64,000 nucleotides of DNA, taken from Bufo bufo (lineage: Eukaryota; Chordata; Amphibia; Anura; Bufonidae). The number at the start of each line of letters is the position of its first letter. Position 1 is the stretch's first letter. The translations under genes and the position numbers were made by a program. The notes under the pieces are model-generated. The model did not search any database, was not told the DNA's origin, and worked only from the letters and a program-made list of their open reading frames with translations. Positions 42,936 to 55,320 of the stretch are shown in pieces. Location of the stretch: positions 372,167,442 to 372,231,441 of the forward strand of contig NC_053392.1 in the NCBI RefSeq assembly GCF_905171765.1, read 5' to 3'.

Positions 42936-43249
42936 CACATTTCCGTACCATGTAGCTGAACCTCTGCAAAACCAAGAGTAAAAATATGTATTTGCCACAG
43001 CTTTACAATTAATGTGGTATAATTTGTGTTTTGCACTTTTCAACTATAACTGGGGCATCCAAATGAATATTATACACAGGCAGAGCTGATCAGGGTCTGC
43101 TAAGAGCCTGCAGCTCTCCTATGCCACCGAGATACCATGCGAGACACCTGGCTTAGCTGACTCTTCTATTCACTGCATAGTACTCATTGTGCGCTAGATG
43201 GCACTGCAGATTGAAGCCCAGGACCAAGTGCACTAAATCAGCGCTATAA

Positions 43250-43559
43250 GGGCTCTTGCACACGAACGTATTTTCTTTCCGTGTCCGTTTTTTTTTTTGT
43301 GGACCGTATGCGGAAACATTCATTTCAATGGGTCAGCAAAAATAACTGAAGATACTCCGTGTGCTTTCCGTTTCAGTATTTCTGTGTGTCCTTTCCGCAA
43401 AAAAATAGAACTTGTCCTATTATTGTCTGCATTATGGACAAGAATAGTACTGTTCTATTAGTGGCCAGCTGTTCCGTTTAGCAAAATACAGAATGCACAC
43501 AAACTTCATCCGTATTTTTTGCGGATCCCCAAAATACATACGGTCTTGTGCATGAGCCC
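43250..43559. mobile_element. Harbinger-type MITE, TAA duplication
   Basis: GGGCTCTTGCACACGAACGT at the left and GTCTTGTGCATGAGCCC at the right are inverted. A TAA triplet flanks both sides (43247-43249, 43560-43562), the target size of PIF/Harbinger elements. Inner sequence has CCGTATTTTTTGCGG-like motifs. Confidence 0.75.
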
Positions 43560-45664
43560 TAAGTGAGTAAAATAAATAAAACATGTATGCCGCCTTGTCG
43601 TAATGGGGTTAATTAGTTGATACATGTTGACACCCAAACAGAATGGGGGCAATGCTTTGTGAAATGTATTATGTGTTTTAGCCACATTTTATACTTATTT
43701 TGGAAGTTTTGAATATAGAAAAATGGATGTGACTAATCAAGTCTTAAAATTCATCAAGTCTATTAGACATGGATTATTGTTCTGCCCTAAATACGGGTGT
43801 GAATATACGTCTTTAATATGTCTCGTTACACCCACTGTATACAATTACAGTTAAAATGTAAGCCTGTGGTTATTGGGTATGTACTGTATTGGGCTATGAT
43901 GCAAATTATCATCCCAATGACACAAATGTTTTGCAAACTCCCAGACCATCCTGGGAAAATAAGCTTTCTGCCAAATGTTAAAACAAGAAATACCTGTATG
44001 CCAATTAGTTGCAACACGGTAAACGTAATGAGCTCCTTTCTCTGTAAATAATTTGACTGACATGAAAAAAGTCATTGCAAGGAAACACCCAGACTGCCGA
44101 AAATCCAAAGAAATGTTAGGTTCTCTTTCTCTTCTAAAAGATCAAGTCCCAGATCTATGTTACTGTAAATTCTTGCTCTCCTAAGATGTTTGGAAACATC
44201 ATAACAGGTCTTTATGATATTTCAAAATGCAGTCACATGGAAACATATTTCCTATGTTTAAACTGTACCTAAACTTTTAAAATCTCTTCAGCATTGTGCC
44301 ATTTGGCTAATGGAAGCAATCAAAAACTTCATTGGACTTAAAGGTTTGGATCTGTTCTATTCTTGGGGACATTGCTCCATCACCTCAGCCCTGGCCCCTC
44401 TCCACTCTCTTCATAGTGACTGACCTCTGTTTAGAGGGGTGAGGAAAGTAATCCCTTCATGAATCCAGCAGACTTATAATTAGAGTTGAGCGAAGTTTTC
44501 AAAAATTCGATTCAGTTGCTTCACCGAACTTTGACAAGAAACTCAATTTGTTATGAATTACTTCTCACAAATCACTTTCCATTGTATGAAGCGGGTGCAA
44601 TGACGGTGAACGGCATTCGCACGCCCCCTTCCCCCATCATTTAACCCCCCAGATGCCGTGTTCAACCCCCCATAAGCCTTTCAGGGGTTAATCAGGGGGT
44701 AAAAAAATAATACTGACCTCATTCACTTGCTGGCGGAGAGGCTGTGCACTCTCATCTTGATTGAAGAAAACCCACCAAAGGGCCTGCGGTGAGTGTGATG
44801 TCACCACGTAATAACGCTGGGCGTACGTGGTGACATCACTGTGTGAGATTGTGAAACAGCTCTTATTGCATGAAGACTGTTATTTTGCTGTTTGGCCACA
44901 AGAGGCCGCTGTTTCCCCACACAGCTAAACAGACTGCCCAGATTTAAATATTCATAGGGGGTTGAGCTGTGTGTCTAGAGGAACGAAGCTGGCATCCATT
45001 TTATGTGGCAGACTGGAAAAGTGTGTGAGAGAAGAAATCCATTAACATCCAAGCGTCACCCTTTTGCGACCAGGACTGCAGCCAAGTGAAGCTGATTGTA
45101 TCAAGTACCTGGATCCCATCCAGGAGAAGGAGTACAGCCGCCAGTATCGCTGATGAGAGCTGAAGAGCAAAGCAACGTACCCTGCGGAACCGCACGTGTG
45201 TTGGATAAGCCTTTGTTCAGTTCGCAGTCATCAGGGGAGACAGAGCAGACCCGGGTCGCACCTCAATATAAGATTGGCACCTAAATACTAGAGACTGAGA
45301 TCAAACCTGCCGGTAGTTAGTTAGTGTTGCTGATTGGCAGGCTATCAAGAATTGCTGCTTGTTTATTACAAGGACTTATCAGTAGAGTTGAGCGAACACC
45401 TGGATGTTCGGGTTCGAGAAGTTCGGCCGAACTTCCCGGAAATGTTCAGGTTCGGGATCCGAACCCGACCTTAACTTCGTCCCGAACCCCATTGAAGTCA
45501 ATGGGGACCCGAACTTTTCGGCACTAAAAAGGCTGTAAAACAGCCCAGGAAAGGGCTAGAGGGCTGCAAAAGGCAGCAAAATGTAGTTAAATCCCCTGCA
45601 AACAAATGTGGATAGGGAAATGAATAAAAATAAAAATAAAATAAATAAAAATTAACCAATATCA

Positions 45665-46700
45665 ATTGGAGAGAGGTCCCATAGCAGAGAATCAGGCTTC
45701 ATGTCACCCACCACTGGAACAGGCCACTGTCAGATATTTAGACCCCGGCACCCAGACAGAGGAGAGAGGTCCCATTGCAGAGAATCAGGCTTCATGTCAT
45801 AGCAGAAAATCAGGCTTCATGTCATAGCAGAGAATCAGGCTTCATGTCATAGCAGAGAATCAGGCTTCATGTCACCCAACACTGGAACAGGCCACTGTCA
45901 GATATTTTTAGGCCCCGGCACCCAGACAGAGGAGAGAGGTCCCATAGCAGAGAATCAGGCTTCATGTCATAGCAGAGAATCAGGCTTCACGTCAGCCAAA
46001 ACTGGAACAGTCCATTGTCAGATATTTAGGCCCCGGCACCCAGACAGAGGAGAGAGGTCCCATAGCAGAGATTCAGGCTTCATGTCAGCAGAGAATCAGG
46101 CTTCATGTCATAGCAGAGAATCAGGCTTCACGTCAGCCAAAACTGGAACAGTCCATTGTCAGATATTTAGGCCCCGGCACCCAGACAGAGGAGAGAGGTC
46201 CCATAGCAGAGATTCAGGCTTCATGTTAGCAGAGAATCAGGCTTCATGTCATAGCAGAGAATCAGGCTTCACGTCAGGCAAAACTGGAACAGTCCATTGT
46301 CAGATATTTAGGCCCCGGCACCCAGACAGAGGAGAGAGGTCCCATAGCAGAGAATCAGGCTTCATGTCATAGCAGAGAATCATGCTTCATGTCACCTAAC
46401 ACTGGAACAGGCCACTGTCAGATATTTTTAGGCCCCAGCACCCAGACAGAGGAGAAAGGTCCCATAGCAGAGAATCAGGCTTCATGTCATAGCAGAGAAT
46501 CAGGCTTCATGTCACCCAACACTGGAACAGGCCACTGTCAGATATTTTTAGGCCTCGGCACCCAGACAGAGGAGAGAGGTCCCATAGCAGAGATTCAGGC
46601 TTCATGTCATAGCAGAGAATCAGGCTTCATGTCACCCAACACTGGAACAGGCCACTGTCAGATATTTTTAGGCCCCGGCACCCAGACAGAGGAGAGGTTC
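45665..46700. repeat. Tandem array within the hAT (compound ~95-150-bp units)
   Basis: Units are built from GAGGAGAGAGGTCCCATAGC, one to three copies of a 22-bp AGAGAATCAGGCTTCATGTC AT piece, then CACTGGAACAGGCCACTGTC AGATATTT and GGCCCCGGCACCCAGACAG. About eight compound units occur. Different numbers of the 22-bp piece explain the variable length. Confidence 0.9.
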
Positions 46701-46816
46701 ATTCAACTTTGGGTTGCTCCGCAATATAATGGTAAAATGAAAATAAAAATAGGATTGAATGAGGAAGTGCGCTGGAGTGCAATAATATATGGTTAAGGGG
46801 AGGTAGTTATAAATTT

Positions 46817-49800
46817 CTAATCTGCACAAGGGATGGACAGGTCCTGTGGGATCCATGCCTGGTTCATTCTTATGAACGTCAGCTTGTCCACATTGGCTGT
46901 AGACAGGCCGCTGCGTTTGTCTGTAATGACGTCCCCTGCCGTGCTGAATACACGTTCAGACAAAACGCTGGCCGCCGGGCAGGCCAGCACCTCCAAGGCA
47001 TAAAAGGCTAGCTCTGGCCACCTGGACAATTTGGAGACCCAGAAGTTGAATGGGGCCGAACCATCAGTCAGTACGTGGAGGGGTGTGCACACGTACTGTT
47101 CCACCATGTTAGTGAAATGTTGCCTCCTGCTAACACCTTCCGTATCAGGTGGTGGTGCAGTTAGCTGTGGCGTGTTGACAAAATTTTTCCACATCTCTGC
47201 CATGCTAACCCTGCCCTCAGAGGAGCTGGCCGTGACACAGCTGCGTTGGCGACCTCTTGCTCCTCCTCTGCCTTCGCCTTGGGCTTCCACTTGTTCCCCT
47301 GTGACATTTGGGAATGCTCTCAGTAGCGCGTCTACCAATGTGCGCTTGTACTCGCGCATCTTCCTATCACGCCCCAGTGCAGGAAGTAAGGTGGGCACAT
47401 TGTCTTTGTACCGGGGATCCAGCAGGGTGGCAACCCAGTAGTCCGCACACGTTAAAATGTGGGCAACTCTGCTGTCGTTGCGCAGGCACTGCAGCATTTA
47501 GTCGCTCATGTGTGCCAGGCTTCCCAGAGGTAAGGACAAGCTGTCCTCTGTGGGAGGCGTATCGTCCTGCATTTCCCTCCAGCCACGCACCAGTGATGGG
47601 CCCGAGCTGCGTTGGGTGCCACCCCGCTGTGAACATACTTCATCCTCATCCTCCTCCATCTCCTCCTCATCCTCGTCCTCCAGTAGTGGGACCTGGCTGG
47701 CCACATTTGTACCTGGCCTCTGCTGTTGCAAAAAACCTCGAGTCACTTCGAAACTCCACTATGGCCTGCTGCTGCTCGCACAGTCTGTCCAGCATGTGCA
47801 AGGTGGAGTTCCACCTGGTGGGCACGTCGCATATGAGGCGGTGAGCGGGAAGGCCGAAGTTACGCTGTAGCGCAGACAGGCGAGCAGCGGCAGGATGTGA
47901 ACGCCGGAAGCGCGAACAGACGACCCGCACTTTATGCAGCAGCTCTGACATGTCGGGGTAGTTGTGAATGAACTTCTGCACTACCAAATTCAGCACATGC
48001 GCCAGGCAAGGGATGTGCGTCAAACCGGCTAGTCCCAGAGCTGCAACGAGATTTCGCCCATTATCGCACACCACCAGGCCAGGCTTGAGGCTCACCGGCA
48101 GCAACCACTCGTCGGGGCGGTTGTTCTATACCCCGCCACAACTCCTGTGCGGTGTGGGGCCTGTCCCCCAAACATATGAGTTTCAGAATGGCCTGCTGAC
48201 GTTTACCCCGTGCTGTGCTGAAGTTGGTGGTGAAGGTGTGTGGCTGACTGGATGAGCAGGTGGAAGAAGAGCAGGAGGAAGCCGAGTAGGAGGAGGAGGC
48301 AACAGGAGGCAAAGAATGTTGCCCTGCGATCCTTGGCGGCGGAAGGACGTGCGCCAAACAGCTCTTCGCCTGGGGCCCAGCTGCCACTACATTTACCCAG
48401 TGTGCAGTTAGGGAGATATAGCGTCCCTGGCCGTGCTTACTGGTCCACGTATCTGTGGTTAGGTGGACCTTGCCACAGATGGCGTTGCGCAGTGCACACT
48501 TGATTTTATTGGATACTTGGTTGTGCAGGGAAGGCACGGCTCTCTTGGAGAAGTAGTGGCGGCTGGGAACAACATACTGTGGGACAGCAAGCGACATGAG
48601 CTGTTTGAAGCTGCGTGTGTCCACCAGCCTGAATGACAGCATTTCATAGGCCAGTAGTTTAGAAATGCTGGCATTCAGGGCCAGGGATCGAGGGTGGCTA
48701 GGTGGGAATTTACGCTTTCTCTCAAATGTTTGTGAGATGGAGAGCTGAACGCTGCCGTGTGACATGGTTGAGATGCTTGGTGACGGAGGTGGTGGTGTTG
48801 GTGGTGGTACATCCTCTGTTTGCTGGGCGGCAGGTGCCAACGTTCCTCCAGAGGCGGAGGAAGAGGCCGAGGCGGCAGCAGCAGAAGAGGTAGCAGGGGG
48901 AGCCTGAGTGAGTTCCTTGTTTTTAAGGTGTTTACTCCACTGCAGGTGCCTGGTCATGCAGGTTGTGCTAAGGTTCAGAACGTTAATGCCTCGCTTCAGG
49001 CTCTGATGGCACAGCGTGCAAACCACTCGGGTCTTGTCGTCAGCACATTGTTTGAAGAACTGCCACGCCAGGGAACTCCTTGAAGCTGCCTTTGGGGTGC
49101 TCGGTCCCAGATGGCGGTGGCCAATAGCAGACGGACTCTCTTGGCGGCGGGTGTTCTGCTTTTGCCCACTGCTCCCTCTTTTGCTACGCTGTTGGCTCGG
49201 TCTCACCACTGCCTCTTCCTCCGAATTCTGAAAGTCAGTGGCACGACCTTCATTCCATGTGGTGTCTAGGACCTCATCGCCCCCTGCATCGTCTTCCACC
49301 CAGTCTTCCTCCCTGACCTTCTGTTCAGTCTGCACACTGCAGAAAGACACAGCAGTTGGCACCTGTGTTTCGTCATCATCAGAGACGTGCTGAGGTGGTA
49401 TTCCCATGTCCTCATCATTAGGAAACATAAGTGGTTGTGCGTTAGTGCATTCTATCTCTTCCACCCCTGGGGAAGGGCTAGGTGGATGCCCTTGGGAAAC
49501 CCTGCCAGCAGAGTCTTCAAACAGCATAAGAGACTTCTGCATAACTTGAGGCTCAGACAGTTTCCCTGATATGCATGTGGGTGATGTGACAGACTGATGG
49601 GCTTGGTTTTCATGCACCATCTGTGCGCTTTCTGCAGAAGACTGAGTGGGAGATAATGTGAACGTGCTGGATCCACTGTCGGCCACCCAATTGACTAATG
49701 CCTGTACCTGCTCAGGCCTTACCATCCTTAGAACGGCATTGGGCCCCACCAAATATCGCAGTAAATTCTGGCGACTACTGGGACCTGAGGTAGTTGGTTC

Positions 49801-49914
49801 ACTAGGACGTGTGGCTGTGGCAGAATGGCCACGTCCTCTCCCAGCACCAGAGGGTCCACTAACACCACCACGACCATGCCCGCGTCCGCGTCCCTTACTA
49901 GATGTTTTCCTCAT
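46817..49914 (-). pseudogene. hAT transposase (ZBED-like), frameshifted
   Basis: The first piece (49914-48061, 617 codons) has an RG-rich N-terminus, acidic linkers, a BED zinc finger (WQFF...CTLCHQSLKR...RHLQWSKHL near residue 280-335) and the start of the core (VHLTTDTWTSKHG). The frame then moves to 48104-47667 (CDNGRNL, PCLAHVLNLV, PTRWNST) and to 47746-46817 (LLDPRYKD, then the C-terminal dimerisation block ELAFYALEVLACPAASVLSERVFSTAG...FIRMNQAW). There is also an in-frame TAA at 47500-47498. All expected domains of an autonomous hAT are therefore still recognisable, but two frameshifts and a stop disable this copy. Confidence 0.9.
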
Positions 49915-51787
49915 TGTTACCGTTCACCACAATAAGAAAAAAATAATTTGGCCCAATGTATTGAATTTAAATTCAGGCCTTTTTTTACAGGCACCTAACA
50001 CTATCTGGCTATCTATTTAGGTACCGTATTACACTAATACAGGCACAGCAGTAACGACAGATTTAGCTGAATATAAATTGTAGGCCTAGTATTTAGGCGC
50101 TGGATGACAGGTATCCCTTTTACGGACAGAATTAGACTTGGAAATGCACGGTAGCGTGTGAAGTTATTGAGGATGACCCTATCCGCACCTTCAATCTAAT
50201 ATACCCTTTTATGGATAGATTTAACCTTGGCCTGATAGAGCAGAAACCACTGATTTAGGGAATTGCTAAGTTGGGAATTGTATTCAACCCAGAACAAAAA
50301 CTGTGCTTCGGCAGACAGCAGACAGTATTACAATTGGCTAGCCACAGCTGAAACAACAGATTTAGGGTACTGCTATTTTGGCAATTGTATTTTTACCCCT
50401 CAATAAAATAGCAAGCACAGCCAAGCCCCTGATGTAGGATATAGCAAAAAAAAAAAAAAAAACACACTATTGATGGATAAAAATGGACTTGGTGGCAGCT
50501 TGTGCTGGCGCACCACAAGACACGAAATGGCCGCCGATCACCCCAGAAAAAAGTGACTGAAAAACGCTCTGGGCAGCCTTAAAACAGTGAGCAATTGAAT
50601 AGCAGAGGTTGTATGATACACAGCTGTATATCGATCACTTCAGTAAATAAATCCCTGCCTAATCTCGCCCTAACAGCAGCAGCTGCATCCTATCCCTACA
50701 CTGATCAGAGCAGAGTGACGTGCGGCGCTACGTGACTCCAGCTTAAATAGAGGCTGGGTCACATGCTGCACTGGCCAATCACAGCCATGCCAATAGTAGG
50801 CATGGGTGTGATGGCCTCTTGGGGCAAGTAGTATGACGCTTGTTGATTGGCTGCTTTGCAGCCTTTCAAAAAGCGCCAAGAAAGCGCCAAACACCGAACC
50901 CGAACCCGGACTTTTACGAAAATGTTCGGGTTCGGGTCCGTGTCACGGACACCCCAAAATTCGGTACGAACCCGAACTATACAGTTCGGGTTCGCTCATC
51001 CCTACTTATCAGTTAAAGTTCTGGTTTGCTCCGGAGAACAGAGAGCACTTCACCATAAGCTCCAGTTAGCCCAGCGTGTTTATCAGGAGCGATATATATT
51101 AGGCACGTGCCACATTACAGTTTGGGAAAAGGGAGGGGGATAGTACTGTATAGTCTGGAAAGATTGTAAGCTTCTGTGTCGCACCGCGGGCTAGCCTGTA
51201 TCTCACACACACGATTGTTCCTGTTCTTCAGGGTAATAACAGGTATGTGAGGCAGAGTTAGCTTTGCTCGCAGTAGGTAAATTGCGCAAGTGTGTTCCGG
51301 CTACCATCGTAGGGTGCTGTGCTGTGCGACACAGGGTTCTCAGCCTCCGGGCTGAGTGTATGTAATCTGATTTTATGTTCACTGCATTTAGGAGTGTGTT
51401 TGATATCCCGTAACAGTAAAGCAAAGTCTGTTCTACAAGAACTGGTGTCAGAGTCGTTTTCCTTGTTCGTGACTTCGCTGTATCCTGGGGAGCCCACCCC
51501 GGTACACGGCTTACAACTGCTTTCAGCGTAATCACGTGGTGAGGTCATCACACTTGCTGCAGGGCTTTTGGCGGATTTTCTTTAATCAAGATTGGAGTGT
51601 ACCGCTTCTCCGTGAGCAAGTGGATGAGGTGAGTGTAATTTTTTTTAATTTTAGCCACCATTTTAGGAAAATTGATTCGTTACCACGAAGCGCAAGGAAA
51701 TTCGGCTTCATGACGAATCAAATTTTTCCTGAAATTTGGATCAAAGTCTATTTCGAATACTTTGATTCACTTAAATCTACTTGTAAT

Positions 51788-52081
51788 AATGAGCCCTCTG
51801 TATTCTTCAATTGCCTAAACAGAACAATGCTTTTTGTGTCGTTTGGCCTATAGGGAGAACAGATCTGTCCCTGTAATATTTTGTACTTATATAGGGCTGA
51901 ATATTTAGGTGACACATCTGCTTTAAGTCTTACTCAACAACATCATACTGTTTTACTCTTTCATGATTGCTATTTGTACGGTACTTCACACCAACTTTAT
52001 GTACTATACAGTATTATCTATGCTATGGGGTCATTAAAATCTTTAAATAAAACTTGTACCTTTTTATTTTTATTTTTATTT
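51788..52081. other. Intronic sequence, no recognised element
   Basis: About 300 bp of AT-rich sequence between two nests, with no frame or repeat that I can name. Confidence 0.4.
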
Positions 52082-52291
52082 AGGCTACGGCATCATCTGC
52101 GTTTTAGCATTCCGGTTCTCTGTTCTGACAGAGGAGCAGGGTACCGAAATTGCGGTATCTGGCATAGCTAGACACCACTGGGGCTCATTGGATCCCTATT
52201 CACTATAATGGGATCGGTTGGGTTTTCGGCAAGAATGCCACCTTTCTACCAGAAAAAAGCCACTGCACACAGCAGTTTTTCCCCAGACAGA

Positions 52292-52706
52292 TGTTAGCGC
52301 AATTCATGCGCTTCTCCTTCTTCTTTGTGTGGTGCCAAATCAATTAGAAGAATAAGTATGTGCATGCCATACAGCTTTATAATGAGACCAGACAAACTAG
52401 GTGGTTTCATGAAAGCATCTTCTCATCTTCCTTGAGCCCTCATAGAAGAGCAGGCGAGCTCCTTTTATTCACAGTACATTCACTTAAATAGCAGACATGA
52501 CATCACAAAAGGGGTGTTCCTTAAGAAGAGACTATTGGCTCCTTAACCTGATAGGAGTGGTTTCACTGAGTCTATAGGTGTATTTGAAGACTGTAATGTA
52601 ATCCCCTCTTCCCCCTCCATTATTGACCTTCTCATACATATGGTTTGCGGCCATCTAGTGGAGACAAATGTGTACTACATGGAGAAATCAAATCTTGTCT
52701 CTCACA
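52292..52706 (-). repeat. 3' LTR (415 bp)
   Basis: Matches 58073-58487 except in GAGCTCCTTTTAT (GAGCGCCCTTTAT in the other copy). Confidence 0.95.
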
Positions 52707-53861
52707 AATCCCTCCTTTTGCGGGCAATAGACCAGAGGTGAACAGGCAAAGTGAGGTACTCTCCCAACGCCCTAAACAGCGAAGAGCTGGACTTTCCTTA
52801 TTGCTTCACCAGGTCCCCTCAACTCCATTTCAGGTTTGCCTTCACCTTGTCCTATTTACCCCGCAACCATCAACAAGGTTTTATTTACTTAAGGATGGAA
52901 TAATCTTTGTCTTTGACAGGGGCACAGCACATATACATAGTGTGGGCATGGATGTATTATACATTTTTCAAAAACAATTTTCCTAAAATGTAGAACTATA
53001 TGACAGTCTGTTAAAACCAAATTCTAATAACATTGTAGTCGCTGAACCAGTTCCCAAAACATTATTCTGGCCATGATATTAATTTCAGAATTTTTCCCAT
53101 CAGTTCATTTGATAAAGTTCATCAGTTTCTTCAGATCCTTGGTGATCCTTCCATCAGTTTCTTCAGATCCTTGGTGATCCTTCCATCAGGGGCAGTGTTG
53201 TCCGGGATGTAGATGCAGCAGTTCCTGTAGGCCCCTCCTTTTTCTGCTGTCAAGGACCAGTCGGTTCTGTAGAGTCATCACTGGAAAAGAGCTCAGTTGT
53301 TCCACCATTCCTTGCACAGCATCACAGATATAATTCACAAATCTCTGTTGATGACAATAGATATGTTAATCCAATAAAAATAAATATATATATATTTTTT
53401 ATTTTTACTAATCATGGGAGTTAATGACTCAAATCCTGCAACTATCTGACTTTTAGCTTTAAATTAATCAGAAACTCTTCTACAGATTCCTATGGCATCC
53501 ATGTATAAACGTGAGTCATAGGATGTAGGCAGTGACCTCCTTAGTCGTGACCGGACATTGTTTTCTGATTTGATCCCACTCAGGAGGTGAGAATAGAACA
53601 AATGGCATCAGTACCCGATCAGGACTTGATCAGGGTACATTGACCACTTCATTCCACCTGCATCCTGGGTCGGAGTTTCAAATCTCCACACAATCACCAG
53701 ATATCTGCGTTTTGATCATTTTGGTTGATAAACCAACTGTCAGAGTAAACGTTAGAGTCACTACTTGTCTTCTTCAGCTGCATTATGTAAGAACAATATC
53801 CTGGAGGGAAAACACCAAAGGGCTTTCCTGTATAAATCCTGTCTCTAAGGTCAGTTTGTCA

Positions 53862-54612
53862 TTATATTTTAAATTTGGCCAAATATTTAATGTCAATTAT
53901 AGGTAAGGATGTAGGAGCCACAGATGCTACTGAACTTTGAGGTTTCTCTCTTACCAACATTCTAGATTTGCCTAGGGGATCTTTGTCACTTACACACGCT
54001 CCTAACACATATATCCCCGAATCCTGTTGTATAGGATTTCTAATGGACAGGAACAGAGGATTACATTCATCATGTTTACAACTGTTTGGTGGGGTTCCCT
54101 TCAGGATAGTCATCCTTTGCGACAAACCTTCACCTTTACTGACTCTAGAGGTAGTTTCCATTAGTTTGTATTCACAACACTTCAGATTAGTACTCCATTC
54201 TGTTAATTTCCAATATCCACAGTTGGTATGGTCATATCTAAACACAATTACCATAGACTGGGTCAGTCCCCGTCACACAGATGTACTTATCAGACCAAAA
54301 CCAAGTGTCCTATCTGTCATCTGTCTTACAGTCCACTATACTGAAAAAGTCAACTTAGTTGTTCCTGACTCATCTTGATAATATAAAACCGTTGGAATTT
54401 GATTTGACTGTGATTTCCCCTTTGTACAATATGGAACAAACAATAAGGCATGAAACAACATTATGGCTCTTATAGTCCTGACACTTGATTGCAATACGAT
54501 CAGTTTCTCCTTGCAATTCGACAGCAGTGGCGGCGGTTATCAGGACTTGATGTAGGTCTTCAAACCGTAGCTCTAGGACTTTCCACCCGTCTCTTGTTTC
54601 ATCACTATCCAA
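53862..54612 (-). pseudogene. Possible env remnant of the LTR element
   Basis: Two short minus-strand frames lie between the integrase remnant and the 3' LTR, the place of env. One (54254-53862) has a cysteine-rich segment with NPIQQDSGIYVLGACVSDKD, which loosely resembles a pattern SG-x-Y-x-L-x-A in the env-like frame at 1-1010. There is no continuous coding. Tentative. Confidence 0.35.
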
Positions 54613-54759
54613 TCTCCTGATTGTGAAGAATGAATCGCTTCTATACAGTCTGGATTCTAGGAAACAACTAAAACTTGGAAATACACATTAGACAATAATT
54701 TTGTGCAACAGACAACATAATTTTGGAAAACTACTATGCTGCATCTGGAACTATTGGGG

Positions 54760-55320
54760 AAATAGACACCTAATCCAGGAGCATTCCCAAAGAGTACTTC
54801 ATGAGGCCTTAGGCCTATCTTCCGGTTAGATGTATATCGGATGAAGAAAAAACCCCAGGGATAGGTACTCTCACCTCAGTCAGTATCTTTTAGCTGTAGC
54901 CTTTGCTACAGGCCAAATCTCCGAATATCCTGGAAAGAGATCAATATAGACACAGACATATTCACACTGTTCCACCTTTGTTCTGAATGTAGTCAATCCG
55001 CAGTCTCCGAAATGGGTAAGATGACCTTGGCATATGCCTTCCTGGAACTCCCATAGTTCTCCCATCATTATTACAGCAACTAACCTAGTGGCAGCATTGT
55101 TGAACCCAGGAGCCGTCCACCACAGAACCCAATCACACCTTCTCTCTCTCTCGATTTGCCCATGTTCTAAATCCATCCTCTTTAGGTAGAGTGCCCTCTG
55201 AAGGAAGAGTTTATTACCAACTCTCCAGAGTCCTATTATCACTTCTACCTTTATCCTTTGATGTTTCCTTTCAGCCTCTGTAGCCTTTATCTGAAAAAGG
55301 CAAACTTTTTGGAAGTCCAC
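54760..55320 (-). pseudogene. Retroviral integrase remnant
   Basis: The minus-strand frame 55320-54880 ends with EYVCVYIDLFPGYSEIWPVA KAT, matching the integrase core around the first aspartate (compare the general pattern Y-L-V-x-V-D-x-F-S/T-G-W-x-E-A). After a stop, sequence near 54830-54790 can be read as GLRPHEVLFG in another frame, like the PFELLFGR-type motif further on. Zinc finger and other aspartate are not recognisable. Confidence 0.6.

Larger units (their letters stand above)
41649..44480 (+). other. ENPP3: Start of ENPP3 intron 2
   Basis: Begins with donor GTATTA. Contains two MITEs (42392-42935, 43250-43559) and otherwise AT-rich sequence without coding signals. Confidence 0.65.
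45383..51004 (-). mobile_element. hAT transposon, 5,622 bp, with BED-finger transposase gene
   Basis: Ends TAGAGTTGAGCGAACAC and GGGTTCGCTCATCCCTA are inverted with mismatches. An exact 8-bp duplication CTTATCAG flanks it (45375-45382, 51005-51012). Subterminal GTTCGGGTTCG repeats are rich at both ends. The transposase is on the minus strand. A tandem array occupies the left side. It is the youngest layer of the nest at 44481-51779. Confidence 0.95.
44842..51515. repeat. Solo retroviral-type LTR (about 1,044 bp), split by a hAT
   Basis: Begins TGTGAGATTG and ends CGGCTTACA, flanked by an exact 4-bp duplication ACTG (44838-44841 and 51516-51519), a length used by class I retroviruses. Removing the 5,630 bp of nested hAT plus duplication leaves about 1,044 bp. 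No internal retroviral sequence is present, so recombination between two LTRs removed it. Family not identified; not the same as the LTRs at 52292 or 60331. Confidence 0.8.
44481..51779. mobile_element. Outer hAT-type MITE, interrupted by a solo LTR
   Basis: Starts TAGAGTTGAGCGAAG and ends CACTTAAATCTA. The 8-bp flanks CTTATAAT (44473-44480) and CTTGTAAT (51780-51787) differ at one base. About 620 bp remain after removing the insertion. The parts flanking the insertion are inverted copies of each other (GTGATGTCACCACGT against ACGTGGTGAGGTCATCAC), so it was a foldback element. Confidence 0.8.
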
